Positions 33,368 through 45,776 of a DNA stretch of 64,000 bases are shown one piece after another; position 1 is the first letter of the stretch, and every line of letters begins with the position of its first letter. The notes under the pieces were generated by a model. The model was not told where the DNA came from and did not search any database. It saw only the letters and a list, made by a program, of their open reading frames with translations. The position numbers and the translations under genes are program-made. The DNA is from Neoscytalidium dimidiatum (Eukaryota > Ascomycota > Dothideomycetes > Botryosphaeriales > Botryosphaeriaceae), in the NCBI GenBank assembly GCA_037367355.1, contig CM074696.1, positions 248,001 to 312,000 on the forward strand, given 5' to 3'.

Positions 33368-36300
33368 AGGACAGTTCTCTCCATTCCGCTGGTTTATGCA
33401 GCCTGGTCAGCTGCTTTGCGTTTGCAACTGGAACGGTTTCTCCACCCACTCTAACTGATGACCTACGGCCGCCAACCGATTTCCTTCGAACTTCATTTCT
33501 TCATTCGATGTTCCCACGTGAACATACTCCATTTTGCTTGCTTTTCCAAAATTTGCAGAGCGTGTATTGCACGATACCTCTTCTCCATAGCTCAAGCTTG
33601 CGCATTAGTCCGTTTGTAACTCAAAACCGGCTCTATTCTTCTCGCGGATGGGGCGAAATGATACACCCTTCGGCCTGTATTTCCTCTTCTTGAGACTCCT
33701 TTTCTTCCATTCTCCGCTTACCGGTTTACATTCTGCTTTTATGCACCCATCAGGATGCTTAATTCCGCCTTGTGCGATCTATTTTTTTCGACTCCTTTAT
33801 TATGCATTAAGAAACGCGAATACGCGGAGTTTTACTGAGACTGGCGGCTGGGGTGGAAAGGCTTGTCTTGTTCTTCTATCAATACTCGCTCGGCGCCTGT
33901 GGTGCCCGCCTGGGTGGCTCAAATCGTAACGGTTGATTCTACCGTCCCTGTGTTTTATGTTCCTTCTATGTCTGTTCTTACTTCGCTTCTTGCTTGTCTT
34001 TTTTTCCGCACGGCTTGACTCTGTAACTGGTCGCTAGCTGCACAAGAGGAGAATCCTACATGTGTATGCACTTGTGCCAAGAACAAGAGGAGATAACTTT
34101 TTCTGTCTTATTTTTGTTTTATACACATATCTCGGCGCGGAAGATGGTTGGTAGGCCCGGGCCTCACTTTTCTCTCTCTCTTCTCTCTCTCAATCTATTT
34201 TCCTTAAACAACCTCTGTTTTTGTTGTTGTTGTTTTCTATGATACATGCGCTGGGAATTCCACAGAATAGTGGGAAAAGAGATGGGCGGAGGAAGGCGGA
34301 ATATTACGTGGCGAAATTCTTCTTCCTGCTCTGTCAAAAACGGGTTATAGGGAAAACATGAGAATGACAGGGAAGGGATGGGAATTAAGCGTAGTCTGTT
34401 TTCCTTTCCTTTTCGTTACTATTTTTCAACTTCTACTGTCGTTGAGAAATCAATGGAGGCATCGGCGTGCTGCTACTCCTACTTCTACTGCTACTGAAAC
34501 TCAGTGTGTTATGGGCGCTCCTGCTGCGTGTCATCGTGTGGTTCTGACCTGGTTGAAATTTGCGGGTGAAAGCGGTCTCGCAGGGGTGTTTATCGTGCAT
34601 TTCCGGAGCATTCGGGAGAATGGACGGATGAACCCATGGCGGGCGCATGCTCCGTACCTTGGGTACGTATGTATATGTTGGGTTTGTTGTGAATATGTTG
34701 TTGGGATCTCCCGAGGTGTTGTTATTTACCGGACGCTCGAACGGGCGGAATGCAGGCCGTGTATCTTGCCGATAACCTGTCATCTTGCCTCGAGTGTCTG
34801 CCGGTGCTTCAATTTTCTTTCGGCGGGGCAATCCGATGGCCCTCTTCATTCTTCTCGTGTGATGACGGGGCTTTTCATTCTTAGCCGTGGGCCATGCGCA
34901 TTAGTGCGTATGTACGCAGACGTCGGGATTGCAGAGCTCGGTACTTGCCGCGCTGGACGGAACTACCGATTCCACATCTGCATCAGAATCTTTCAGCCTC
35001 GGAGCCGGCGTGGCCGCAGGAATGCGAAGCTCGACTGCCCGGCATCGTTGGGAACATTCGGATGTAGCGGTCAGAGTATCGCCATCGGTCGCCGGGAACA
35101 TGGCAGTGTAAGTCGCAAACATGACCTTGTCGATGACGTGATTCTTGTGTCTAATCGGTCGAGGAGCACGCGGTGCTTATCCGAGAATTTTCACCTAAAG
35201 TGATAGTTCGATCACTCGAGGGAAATTTGCAAGTCTGTGTATTTGGTGTTCCTTCTGGTCCAGATGTGACCATTAGCATCCATCGACATTGAGAATGATG
35301 ACTTTGCGGAGCGGGATGGTTGACCTTGGGAGCGAGTGAGCTCAACTCCCAATTTCTCCGATGGGCACCTCTCTGACCGACCAATTGGACACCCCCTTCC
35401 GTGCAACGGCACACTTGACCTATCACATCTCGTGAATTTTTTGGCTCTTCGAACTTCTGGCGCTCCACTCTTGAATGCCATGACGTGCCTGTACAGTGCC
35501 TTGATTGAAGAACATCTCCACTGATGCCTCTCAAGCCTCTTCTGTTTTAATGGTGACGGGAATCTGGAATTATTGTCTTGCAGGCGGTATTTTCCAGCCC
35601 GATAGGACTCAGTGTTATCTCAAACCCCGGGGTTTTACAATATGCTGATAAGACAATATGTCTGCGTATCAAGATCAAATGGATTTTTGGAACGTCGAGG
35701 GCTTTCAAGGATCGAAAGGCCCTGTTGGCCATGCTCCCAAATAAGTTACATGCTTAACAGCCACGTTCAAGGCAATACTACCGCGGAATGGAGCAAAGGC
35801 CCGTAGCTCTCGCAATAGGATGGCGGGGAATTTCTGATCTCTGAGGTGTTGGCACGAGTTGGATCAAATAACAAGTCTTGAAATATACAGAGCTGATGAT
35901 AGTACTGACTGTCAGATGTGTGGCTATCGTTATCAGTCCCACAAGAATATGGCGCTTGTGACACCGCACCGGTTTCAAATGAGGGAAATTCTCAGCTTTA
36001 AGCTCTACTAGGTATCTATCTTCACCTATTTCCCTAGAGACAGGCATAGCCGGAATCGAATTTGGCTCACGAAACTTCGAATCCTGGTATCTCCGGAAGA
36101 GAATCAATGCCCCCAACTCTAATAGAACTTGTTTCAAGTTTGTCTGGAAGGCACCAGAAGTAGGCGAATATCAATATATCTGCACGGTGTAGCTGATGTA
36201 CACCGCAGTCTCATGTGTATAGTCACTGTTCATGTGAAAGGGCGAACAAGAAGCTTGGGTGGTCAAGTAGAAGACACTTCGAATTGCTGTCGAGCTATTT

Positions 36301-36488
36301 GAGTGCCGCCTTTAGCCTTTATTTATATTGCTATCTACGGCTGACTAAGTATTCTGTTCGAGTTCCATCAACAAAATTCCCCGAGCGCCAAGCCACTAAG
36401 CTGTCGACCCCGTGTCGACCCTATGCCGACCCGGGTTAGAACGTAGGGACCACAACCTTAATTTACAGTCCGGCCCGACCTAAGAGCC
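33368..36488. other. Intergenic region
   Basis: Begins with the T-rich 3' flank of the large gene. A 281-codon frame at 34358-35203 lacks domains, has an overlapping antisense frame, and shows no coding-like composition, so I do not call it. The sequence becomes AT-rich after about 35.5 kb. No gene supported. Confidence 0.55.
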
Positions 36489-36556
36489 TCTAGAGCTTCT
36501 AGAGCTTCTAGAGGTTCTAGAGGTTCTAGAGGTTCTAGTACTTCTAGAGAGTCTAG
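36489..36556. repeat. 9-bp tandem array (RIP-mutated form)
   Basis: Seven and a half 9-bp units beginning TCTAGAGCT or TCTAGAGGT. The same 9-bp period appears 550 bp away as TCTGGAACC-type units, which differ by the G-to-A change expected of RIP. Confidence 0.85.
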
Positions 36557-36960
36557 TTATTTCGCACGCGCGTATAGACGATTTCTAAGAAAATACTTAT
36601 TCCTTTTCTTATAGCCCGTATATATAGAATTCGCTAAAGCTCTCTCTCTATAGCTATTAACGCTATTAAAGAAAGAAGGTAAAATTCGAACGATTAAGCG
36701 AAATTCTATACGTAGGTGATGGTAGCAGCTACGCGGCGGCGCTAGCGCTGGTGCGAATACTGTCAAACGCCGGCCCGTAGATAGATAGATAGCCAGAGAC
36801 TAACGTAGGGAGGAGGCCACCGGCGTATCGCCGGCGGAACCCTAGCGGCCGGGCGGAGGGTAAAACCCCGACCGAGGCCAGCCTACCGAAACCTCCTCCC
36901 TATCGAATCGTCTGTTTACGAATGCAAGCCCTTCGTCCCTCTGTCGACTCCCTGTCTACC
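36557..36960. repeat. RIP-degenerated repeat relic
   Basis: Bases 36557-36715 contain almost no CA or TG but many TA, a strong RIP signature. The rest is GC-richer and holds nested inverted repeats. Probably part of a decayed mobile element continuous with the flanking 9-bp arrays; type unknown. Confidence 0.65.
36806..36902. repeat. Nested inverted repeats
   Basis: TAGGGAGGAGG at 36806-36816 is exactly complementary to CCTCCTCCCTA at 36892-36902. Within the loop, CCGGCG-TAT-CGCCGG forms a second hairpin. The segment could fold into a stem-loop or mark the ends of a small element. Confidence 0.8.
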
Positions 36961-37036
36961 ACACGGTCCTCACAAATACCGCGCTAAGGTGAACTTTAAG
37001 AATTTCGACCGTGTTAGGTGGTCCGTGCACGCGCGT

Positions 37037-37072
37037 TCCGGAACGTCTGGACCCTCTGGAACCTCTGGACGT
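37037..37072. repeat. 9-bp tandem array (less mutated form)
   Basis: Four 9-bp units: TCCGGAACG, TCTGGACCC, TCTGGAACC and TCTGGACGT. They share period and core with the TCTAGA array at 36489-36556. Confidence 0.75.
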
Positions 37073-37130
37073 GCTAGCCCTAATCACGAGGTTGCGAGCC
37101 AGATGGGTGGGCACGTTTCCTATTGGACCT

Positions 37131-40100
37131 AAGGCTCTTAGCCGAAACTGGCTGGGGAATTTTGCTGATGTCGAGACTTCTGGTGAGTTTGTATATAGTG
37201 GGTATTGCCAATAAATGAGCATCTTTGAGAGTAATTGAGGCGCTATTGGCAAGAAATGAACCGTTGATACTGAGCCGTAGTACTTCATTTGTTTAAAGTA
37301 ATATCGTAATTTAGCAACGTTACCGTGACAGCCATCATTACTAGTCTAGAATGAGTATGGTATTGACATTGAATACTGAGCGTAAGCTAATTTTTAGGCC
37401 AGGAAATTATTTGCTATTCCAAAAGATTGCCCATACGGACAGGTTTCTCTGAAGTGATTCGAGTCCAAATGGATGTGCGAAATGTACCCCGCGGCATTGC
37501 GAACACACTGAATTGTGATGAGAATGGAATGGCAGCTTTGCTACCTATTATGTGATCTCTTCGCAAAGAGACTTATTCAGGAAGGCTCCTCTATTGATTT
37601 GCGGAATGTTACTAGGGAAATATGGATGACAATTGCTACTTCTTAAGGTAACGCCGTATTCCGTACTTTTCTGTTCCTCGCTGGAAGAAAGATTCTTGTT
37701 CGACTGATGGAACAAGCTTGACTGGCTATATAAGTATATGTATGAACTTGCTTCACTATTATGTAGTGTTGACGCTGTGTTACTTCTTTCTATAATTATG
37801 CGGAGTTGTGCCTTCGTGAAGTTTTACTGAGTCATATACACGCTATGTTTGAGGAACTCTCCGTAGATGACGGTGAGTTAAACGTTCGGCTTTGGTAGAC
37901 AAGAGTGGCCTATGCCTTTCTGTCGAAGTAAATGAGACGGTGAATTGCCTTACGCCCTTTGGAAAAACTGATGGTGCTTTACACGCAAGCTCTATGCGGT
38001 GTTGTGAATCAGTGGCATAATTGGGCAACAAAGATTACCAGATCCACGTAGAAACGAAGTTTCCAGGTCATTCGAGACTAGCTATGGCACCGCACGAAGG
38101 TGATCGATCCAGCAACGTTATGCGCATTGGAGACATTACAGTTTAGCTTTTTCAAGGTTACAAAAGCTTGGTAAACTCAAATTGATTTGTGGCATCATCT
38201 AGAGAGAGATTTCGAGTACAAGGTCATAGAGGCCTGAGTCCCTCCTCTTTGAGACCTAGAACTTGATCTACTTGGCCTAGTCTAGCTGCTGAATTCTCAG
38301 TCAAACCGCTGGCCTCGGAGGTATTTTACGCCATGGCTGCGGTCAAGCCTCAAAAAATCTGCTGAGCAGTATTGAATGCATATGAAGGGCCACCTCTATT
38401 TTAACTAGCTGCTCCGGCATCAACATAAGTATTCTTAGTCTTTTCATCGCTTTCGTGGATAGCAGGATTAATTGTTGGCCACAAGCAGAGATTGATGAAT
38501 TTGAATATTTTGTAGATTAGTAGGAAACTACAAGAGAAACATAGATTTATGGATCTACTGAAAATACAGCCATCCAAATATTTATAAGAAACTTTTGCGC
38601 TTATTGAGCAGCAGAGAGGAGAAGACAGTTCTATCTCGTGGCGGGTAAAGACAGCAGAGAAAGAAATCCAGCTTCTCAATCTGCACGAAATACCCAAACG
38701 CGAGCACGGGATCAAGAGGCAAGAGAGACGGGGACTATAATGACAGATGCCGCAAACTTAATGGCTCGTTCTGCGCCGTCCCACAAGCTGCTGATGTTTG
38801 CTTTAGATTTCTGATTGAGCTCCTGATGGGGTCGAGCCGCATCCATTGATTCCGAGGCTAAGTCCGTACGAGTGCTCAGATGTCCTGCTCGGCGAGCCGA
38901 GCAGAGGCTCAATAATATATCCAACAATCCAAATATGGAGGAATTAAGCCACTGACGTTTGGAAGGGGGAGATCCCACATATCTTCTTGACCTAGGGTTT
39001 AGCGGGAATCCATTGAGTTGCATCAAGTGGGAGCAATACTAGTCATCAACGTTGATAGCGCCAGTGTAACTGCCTAATAATTTCTAACTGAAACCAGGAA
39101 AAAAAAATCATCTGAAAGAAGAGAAACAGTTTTCATGTCAGGGTTCGATGGAGAATGGAGCCCGTAAACAGAAGTAGTGTCCATCAAAGTGTTCCCAATG
39201 GGTTGTATATCGTGATCTGCTGAGGCCGCATTCTGCAGCGAGATGGTGGGGGTACACTGGAAAGCGCTGATGAATCATGGACACCGAGCTCTGCAAAGCA
39301 CAATTTTCATTTCGAGTGTATGTATACTGGACCTGATCTTGGGCTGTTTGTTTTGTAGGTCTTTGAAGTGGTATCAATCTGGAAGCATTATCCATTTCTA
39401 AATGGATGAAGGCTCAAGAATTTTGTTTTCTATTTGAATCTGCGTACGCCTTTGTGTATGGAGTAAATAAGCACCGTACTAATCCGATGGGGTAGGGGTA
39501 TGCAAGAGGCAGCATGAACTTTAGCAAAGTTTGGAAAACGCCAGGGAGAACAGATAAGTCAACCTCAAAAGACTGATATTAGGTAGTGCAAATGCGCGTA
39601 GGGAGTCGAAGCGGTTATCCGGACGCAAATGTGCACGGGAATCCAGATATTTGCGTCCGAGTGGCTGCCTCAACTTCCTACGTCTTGAGCACCAACTTGT
39701 AAGTCGGTCGTGCAGTCGTTATGGAAGGTTGGCTGAATTAAGGGTGCGTATGCTCTCTTGAAAAGAAGGTTGAATATCCAGACAGAGAATGTTCCTGGGC
39801 GAATTGCACCGCCACCAGAGGCACCGGATCAGGCATCAAATCTCGGCCGAGTGATCACCACCGATGAGGCTTCAAACACGAGACAAACTTGTAGGAAATG
39901 CCCCTGGGAATGACCGACAGTACAAGACTCGCAGGCTTGCCATTCAGGAAGTGGTATGAATAAGGTGTGGCGAGATTGCCGTAAACGTGGCCTTTTTCCA
40001 ACAGAGCGGGAAGGTTGTTCAGGCGTCCGTTCCGGGCGAGTGGATAACGTCAGAGAAGTCCCGGTTCCATTGCGTCAGCGACTAGCGCACACGAGTAAAA

Positions 40101-41660
40101 AAGGGTAGGTTTGACTCCGGAAGCTTCCTTCGCCTTGGCCTTCCCCTTCTTTAAAATTCGGCATGCGTGACTCAGTGAAAGCGAGGATCAAATTGCAGGA
40201 ACACATCCCGCATATAATTGCAAGGTTATTCATGACTGAGGAAAGCTCTTGCTACTCAGGAGGCTCGTGTTGAAAGGATATTGGATGATGAACCATTTCT
40301 TGCAAACGGTATTTGCCGTTTATTTTTTTTTTTTGTTGGGAAGCTTAAAGCTTGCGATAGAAAGCATCATCACCAATGACGTGACGAAGAATAAGACGCA
40401 CTTGAGCGAAGATGTTCCTCGGCCGAGATATGCCATTCTGGCGGCCGAGAGCTGGCAGCTGGCGATGGTAGCAGGAGTGAGTAGCCACTGCTGTTACCTC
40501 TATGTTAGAAGTTGGAATCATGAAGACTCTGACTCTGTGGAGATAAAGTAGCCAATAAAGGATATCGAGAAAGGTAACTCGCGCCATACGGATAACTCCG
40601 ACCAAAAAAAAAAAAAAGAATGAGACGGGGCGAATGCGTGCTGCTGACGCAACGTGTCAAGACGAGTGAAGCTTCAGTGAGGTGACGAAGCTCTCCAGCG
40701 CCTGTCGACTCATAGACGTGCCTGAAGCCTTGAGTATCGTACTAGGCACGGCAGATCTCTGCGACCGGGCATATGTGTTGCTTAGCGATTGTCATCCGGC
40801 CGCGTTAGACCGATGGAGATAAAGTCGAAGTAAGTGATGAGATCTCCGTTTCTTCGTCCATTTGGTGAGGTTGCCCTCGGAGCGAAGCATGGTAGCTTCC
40901 GCCGGGCGACGATTGACTGTTAGGAAAGCCCAGCAGAACGGACACAATAGGGTTATTAGTCAGGTGCTGACGCGCGGAGGTTGCACAGGCACCGGGAGCC
41001 TCATTCTGAGGTAATCACGAGGATGGGGTGCATCTGCAACTGTTGTATTATTGGATAGAGCAAATCCCGAAAGCGTGGTGTGGGTTTTGCCGGCCGGCCG
41101 GCCGTTGGAGGCGGGGAGACAAGGAATGCCAGGTGGTGATAAGCTTCGTCCGAGCGACGAGATTAGGGATGGTGCAAGCGCTCTCATACTTTGCCGCAAC
41201 CACAGGGGAGAGCGAGATCAAATCGCGTAGAGGCGCGACATCGGAGACGTGACGAGGAGATGAGCGCGGTATTTCGCGCTTCGTGGCGGACGGCCGTTGT
41301 GTCGGAGGATTGTGTGGGCAGAGGACGGGCTCGCTGCAGGTGCCTGAATTGGAGGAGGCGAGGTAGGCAAAGGTCGAACGTCTGCAAGCACGAGTACGTG
41401 CATGGTGGCAGGGGGGCTTGCAGAAGCGAGCGACGAGGCGGCGCGAGGCTGCGTCGAAAAGTGAGCGGAGGCGGGAGGCGGAGTGGCGGAGACAGAGGCG
41501 TTGAGCGCTGTTGGCCCCAGGCGTTCAGGCGCCAGTCAGCGCTGGTTGATGACTAAGGCAGCAGCTGGCCCCGCGGGCCTCACCGGCCTGTCGCCGGGTT
41601 GTCCCTCGGCGGAGCTGGCCCGACGTCACCACCGTCCTTCCCCGCCTCAGCTACGCCATC
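37131..41660. other. Gene-free region
   Basis: Moderately AT-rich to about 39.5 kb, then GC-richer. No open frame shows a domain or a splice-consistent structure. Minus-strand frames near 38.4-39.0 kb carry some hydrophobic text but are broken and unrecognised. Homopolymer runs lie near 40324 (T) and 40605 (A). Nothing supportable. Confidence 0.5.
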
Positions 41661-41673
41661 GCTTCACTTCTCC

Positions 41674-41863
41674 AGATAACGCCACAACGTGTATCATGTA
41701 CTCTCCCGGACGATCTGCTTATCAGTCCGATCATGGCCACAAACCTCCCTTGTGACGCGCTCTCAGCGGTGATACGCCTGTTCCCCCCAAAAGTGGTGGG
41801 ACACCTTTGATAAGGCGCGCAGACAATCCAGCATCCATCTATCAGCGCCCTTGATGCCTATCA
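41674..41863. promoter_or_regulatory. Cluster of five GATA-factor (HGATAR) motifs upstream of the urea transporter
   Basis: AGATAA at 41674-41679 (+), TGATAA at 41719-41724 (-), TGATAA at 41808-41813 (+), TGATAG at 41839-41844 (-) and TGATAG at 41858-41863 (-). They lie 160-350 bp before the start codon. AreA/NIT2 GATA activators bind HGATAR motifs, often paired, in promoters of nitrogen-source genes. Nitrogen-repressed control of the transporter is therefore inferred from motifs only. Confidence 0.65.
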
Positions 41864-42023
41864 TCCGCCATGCATCCAGTAGTTATATTAGCCGAGCCAG
41901 GCGCATTATGCGCTGCATGCTTCCTGGCCCAGCCCGACAATTCCCAATTCCTGGCTCGTTCGCCGTTTACTCAGCTCTGGTTGGTCGATCTTCTCCTTCA
42001 TTGTCTCACACCTCATTCTCAAT

Positions 42024-45000
42024 ATGGCTGCTGGAGATGGCATCCAGGTGCTTCCCCCTGCTGCTGGCTATGGCATTGTCATCGGAATCGGCGGCGTTTT
42101 CGCAGTTGTGATGCTCTGCGTGACGTGGATGCAAAATCGGTACACCAACTTTTCGACCCACCATGCAGAAGAATTCAACACTGCGTCCAGAAGCGTCAAG
42201 CCTGGACTCATTGCAGCAGGAATTGTGTCGTCATGGACGTGGTCTGCTACTGTATGTGGTCGTCATGAGTGGTTGAGCCCACAAGGGATGCGCGGAACAC
42301 TTAACTGAACGACCACCACTCCCAGCTCCTCACCTCCTCGACCTTCGCCTACAGCTACGGCGTCTGTGGGCCCATGTGGTATGGCGCGGTTAGTGGGTAC
42401 TGGTCTATGTGAAAGGGACAACGCAGCTGACAGAAATCCGTCCTGCAGCTGGGTTGTCTGCAAATCCTGTTATTCGCTATGATCGCTGTCAAGATCAAAG
42501 CAAATGCTCCAGGGGCCCATACGTTCCCGGAAATTGTACTCGCACGACACGGAAAGGTGGCCCATATAACATACTTGGTCGCTGGTCTTTGCTGCAATAT
42601 GTTGGTTGGTGCATGTTTGGTCCTCGGCGGGTCACAGGTGAGTCGAAGAGACACTGCCCTGAACAGTTTCCTCTAGCGTATTCTTTCTGTCGATGCCGAA
42701 AATTACTTACCCAACACGCAATAGGTGGTCGCCGCACTTTCTGGCATGAATGTCTATGCCTCTTGCTGGCTTATTCCTTTCGTCGTAGCTGCTTATGTCG
42801 TGGCCGGTGGTCTCCGCAGCACTTTCATTGCCGACTATCTCCACACGGTCATCCTGTTTATTGCCATATTCGTCTTTTGCTTCCTTGTATGGGCGACTAG
42901 CGATGTCCTTGGAAGCCCGTCTAAGGTCTACGACCTGCTAGTGGAAGCTTCGGAGAAGATGCCTATTGACGGCAACAAGGATGGATCTTACCTAGCCTTC
43001 CGCTCCGTCGACGGCCTTGTTTTTGCAGTGGACCTTCTTGTTGCCGGCTTCTGCACCGTGTGGCTTGATCAAGCCTACTGGCAGCGTGCAATCGCGAGCA
43101 GGCCGGAGACCAGCATCCAGGCATACATTCTGGGCGCCGTCGCTTGGTACGGCATTCCGTTCGGCTTCGCAACCGCAATGGGGCTAGGTGAACCTCTTTC
43201 TCTTGCAGAATCCCGTGTTGCAATTGCACTGACAAAATCAATTAGGATGCGCTGCTCTCACCAACACGCCATCCTTTCCAACCTATCCGGATCCTCTCAG
43301 TGCAGCTCAGAACGGTGCTGGCCTATCATCGCCTGCCACAGCAATCGCATTGCTCGGGAAGGGCGGAGCCGTGTTAATGCTTCTGCTCCTCTTTATGGCT
43401 GTGACATCGTCAACCTCCGCCGAGCTTATTGCTGTGTCGTCCCTGCTTACCTTCGACGTCTACAAGACGTATATCCGGCCCGAGACGTCGTCTGCTCGGC
43501 TGGTAACAATTTCCCACTACGGCATTGGCATTTACTCTGTGGTGCTGGCTGCGTTCTGTTGCATCTTGAATGCCGTTGGTGTAAATCTCACCTGGCTGTT
43601 GACAGTTCTGGGCATCATTGTCGGCGGAGCCGCCGTTCCCGTTGGCCTCGTTCTACTCTGGGATCGCATGAGCACGCCAGCAACCATCTTTACCCCTTAC
43701 ATCGCTTTAGCCTTTGGCCTCATTTCATGGTTTGTTACTGCTCAGAAGCGTTCCGGAGGCATCTCCATCGATACAACCGGCGACACTACCAATGCTGTTG
43801 CTGGAAATGTGACGAGCTGTGCCGGCGGAGCCGTCGTTGCCATCATTCTGAGCTTCCTATTCCCACAGAAGCACGTCTCCACCGACCCCGGGGCGATCGA
43901 ACGTTACAACAAGATCCAGGGTATTTCTCCGACGAAGACCGAGCCTCCCTCCGTCACCGGAACACCTCCGTCCGGGGAATTGCTCAAGGACATCGCAGAG
44001 AAGTCAGACGATCCCGAGGCATCGGCGGCTACGGCAGAATCTCCAATCCCGAGGCAAAAGGAGCAAACCGAAGTCTGGGCCAACCCGCAGCCCGAAACCT
44101 TTGTTCCGACTGGCAACGAGCTCGTCGATTTTCTAGAAGCGAGCCACACGGAACCGATGGACCCAGTTCTGGTCAAGAAGAGTACACGCTTGGCCGTGGG
44201 TGCTAACTTGGTCTTTACAGCTGTTGCGGTTATACTGGTTCCGTTCACGCTATTCGGCACTGGCTACATTTGTAAGTGGATTTTAACTTTTTGCCCCTGC
44301 GCCCTCCCTCGCTCCATACCCCAGATCTGCCCGCAGAGACCGTTCCCATCCCCCTGCGTGCGGTCTAGACCTCGTCCGCCCGGCTGCCTCAACCTCCGTC
44401 TGCCTCGTCCTTGGTGACTGCCATCCTCAGGCTGCAAGTGGAGCTTGGAAGCAAGACGTCAGAGGCCGGTCCTACCCTGCCATTTCCTGCGTTTATTTCA
44501 TCATCGGGAGCGACATCAGCCGAACTCAGCCGCTACCCGCGCCCCAATCCTCCCTCCCACCCCGTCAGCCACTACCGAGTATCCCTGTTCCTGGCGCATT
44601 CGCTAGTCTTCTCCGTTTTCGGCTTGTCTATGCTGCCCTGCTTCATTTGTCACACAACGGCCCTTGCCGGCACCACCCCTGCTCCCTATCACCCTTCTCT
44701 CTCGTCCAATCCCTCCACGCCTTCTGGCGGACCCATCACCTCCGCCGTATTCCTCTTTCCCTCCTCCCACCGACTCTCCGCTCTCGGTCGGTCCGCCCTC
44801 CGCCTGTCTTCTCTCCGTCCGGCTCATGACTTGGCAAAGCCCAACACACCACTCTCCACATGTTCCCACACCGCTGGCACACCCACCCAACAACATACTT
44901 GCAGACGGCGGCAACCCTACCCACACGCTTCCCCTGCCCACCCTCACACCTTCCCATCCCTCGGTACCGCTAGCCCACCGGACGCCCACCGCTCCTCCGT

Positions 45001-45776
45001 GCTCGTTCCGCCCTCGCATACCGCAGCTCCGCTCGTATACCACCGCGAGACTTTGCGAGATCAGGCATTGCATACGGCGCTCAGCTACGTGTATGCAACC
45101 ATCGAGACCCTGCAAGGAGTAAAAGTTATTGAAACGATGTGACCGCTCCCCCCCGCGCACGATGGGAAGGACCGAGAAAAGAGCCACTATCCGACACGCA
45201 GCCCGGCCGAATCACGGCGACGGGCCGCCCGCGCATCGTCCTCGATCCGAGAACCACGCGTTCCGACGGGTGTGAGGGTATTTTGGTGGCTCTTTGTGAC
45301 CGCGGGAGAGATGCTTTTTCGGATATCCCCCACCGCGGGCTCTGCCACGAGCCTTGCCCACTCCGCCGTTCGAACGTGAAGCGACGGTTCCGCTTGTTTT
45401 GTCCCGCACGTAGTCCTTCGCGCGGTTCTGTCCCTTTCCGGGCGGGGACGCTACGAGCAGCCAATGATAACCGGGGGGGTCTCGCGCACACCAGAATCAC
45501 TGCCGTTGCCTTGTCACCGGATCTCATCGTTCGCGCTCGTTTTTTTTTTTTTTTTTTGCTTCTTGCATCATCGTTACCTGGGCACGCATGCTGACTGTGG
45601 ACCAAACAGATAGCAAAGCATTCTTCACCGGCTGGGCCGTCGTGTCCTTCATCTGGGTCTGGGCCTCGATGTGCATCTGCGTCATCTACCCGGTCGTCGA
45701 GAGCCGCGCCGCCATTGCCGACGTGTCGAAGGGTCTGCTGCGGGATTTGTTCAAAGCCGTCGGGATGCGTCGGTGA
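42024..45776 (+). CDS. DUR3: Urea active transporter, DUR3/UreA type (sodium:solute symporter family)
   Basis: Six exons (42024-42251, 42326-42388, 42449-42637, 42725-43187, 43246-44271, 45610-45776) encode 711 residues, all junctions in phase. The protein is a plasma-membrane, H+-driven urea importer with about 15 helices. Family marks include 'VLPPAAGYGIVIGIGGVFAV' at the N-terminus, 'TRSVKPGL'-like 'ASRSVKPGLIAAGIVSSWTW', 'FAYSYGVCGPMWYGA', 'VVAGGLRSTFIADYLHT', 'WLDQAYWQRAIASRP', and 'MAVTSSTSAELIAVSSLLTF' with 'DVYKTY'. A hydrophilic loop with Pro/Glu lies before the last helices. The final exon supplies 'SKAFFTGWAVVSFIWVW', normal for the family, so the last intron must be 1338 nt, while the other four are 58-87 nt. 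The stop TGA overlaps a GTGAGT, so a short extra exon is not excluded. Confidence 0.95.
44272..45609 (+). other. 1338-nt intron of the urea transporter
   Basis: Donor GTAAGT at 44272; acceptor CAAACAG at 45609 after a run of ~18 T and a GCTGAC branch-like site. The interior is C/T-rich and carries frames with no domain (for example 44411-45142). It looks more like promoter or leader DNA than intron and may include an insertion. Confidence 0.75.

Noticed and set aside
34358..35203. 281-codon frame
   Set aside because: Cys/Arg-rich mixed text, no domain, overlapping antisense frames and no coding bias; likely chance.
44411..45142. 243-codon frame inside the transporter intron
   Set aside because: Ser/Pro/His-rich product of a C-rich stretch; no start context or domain.
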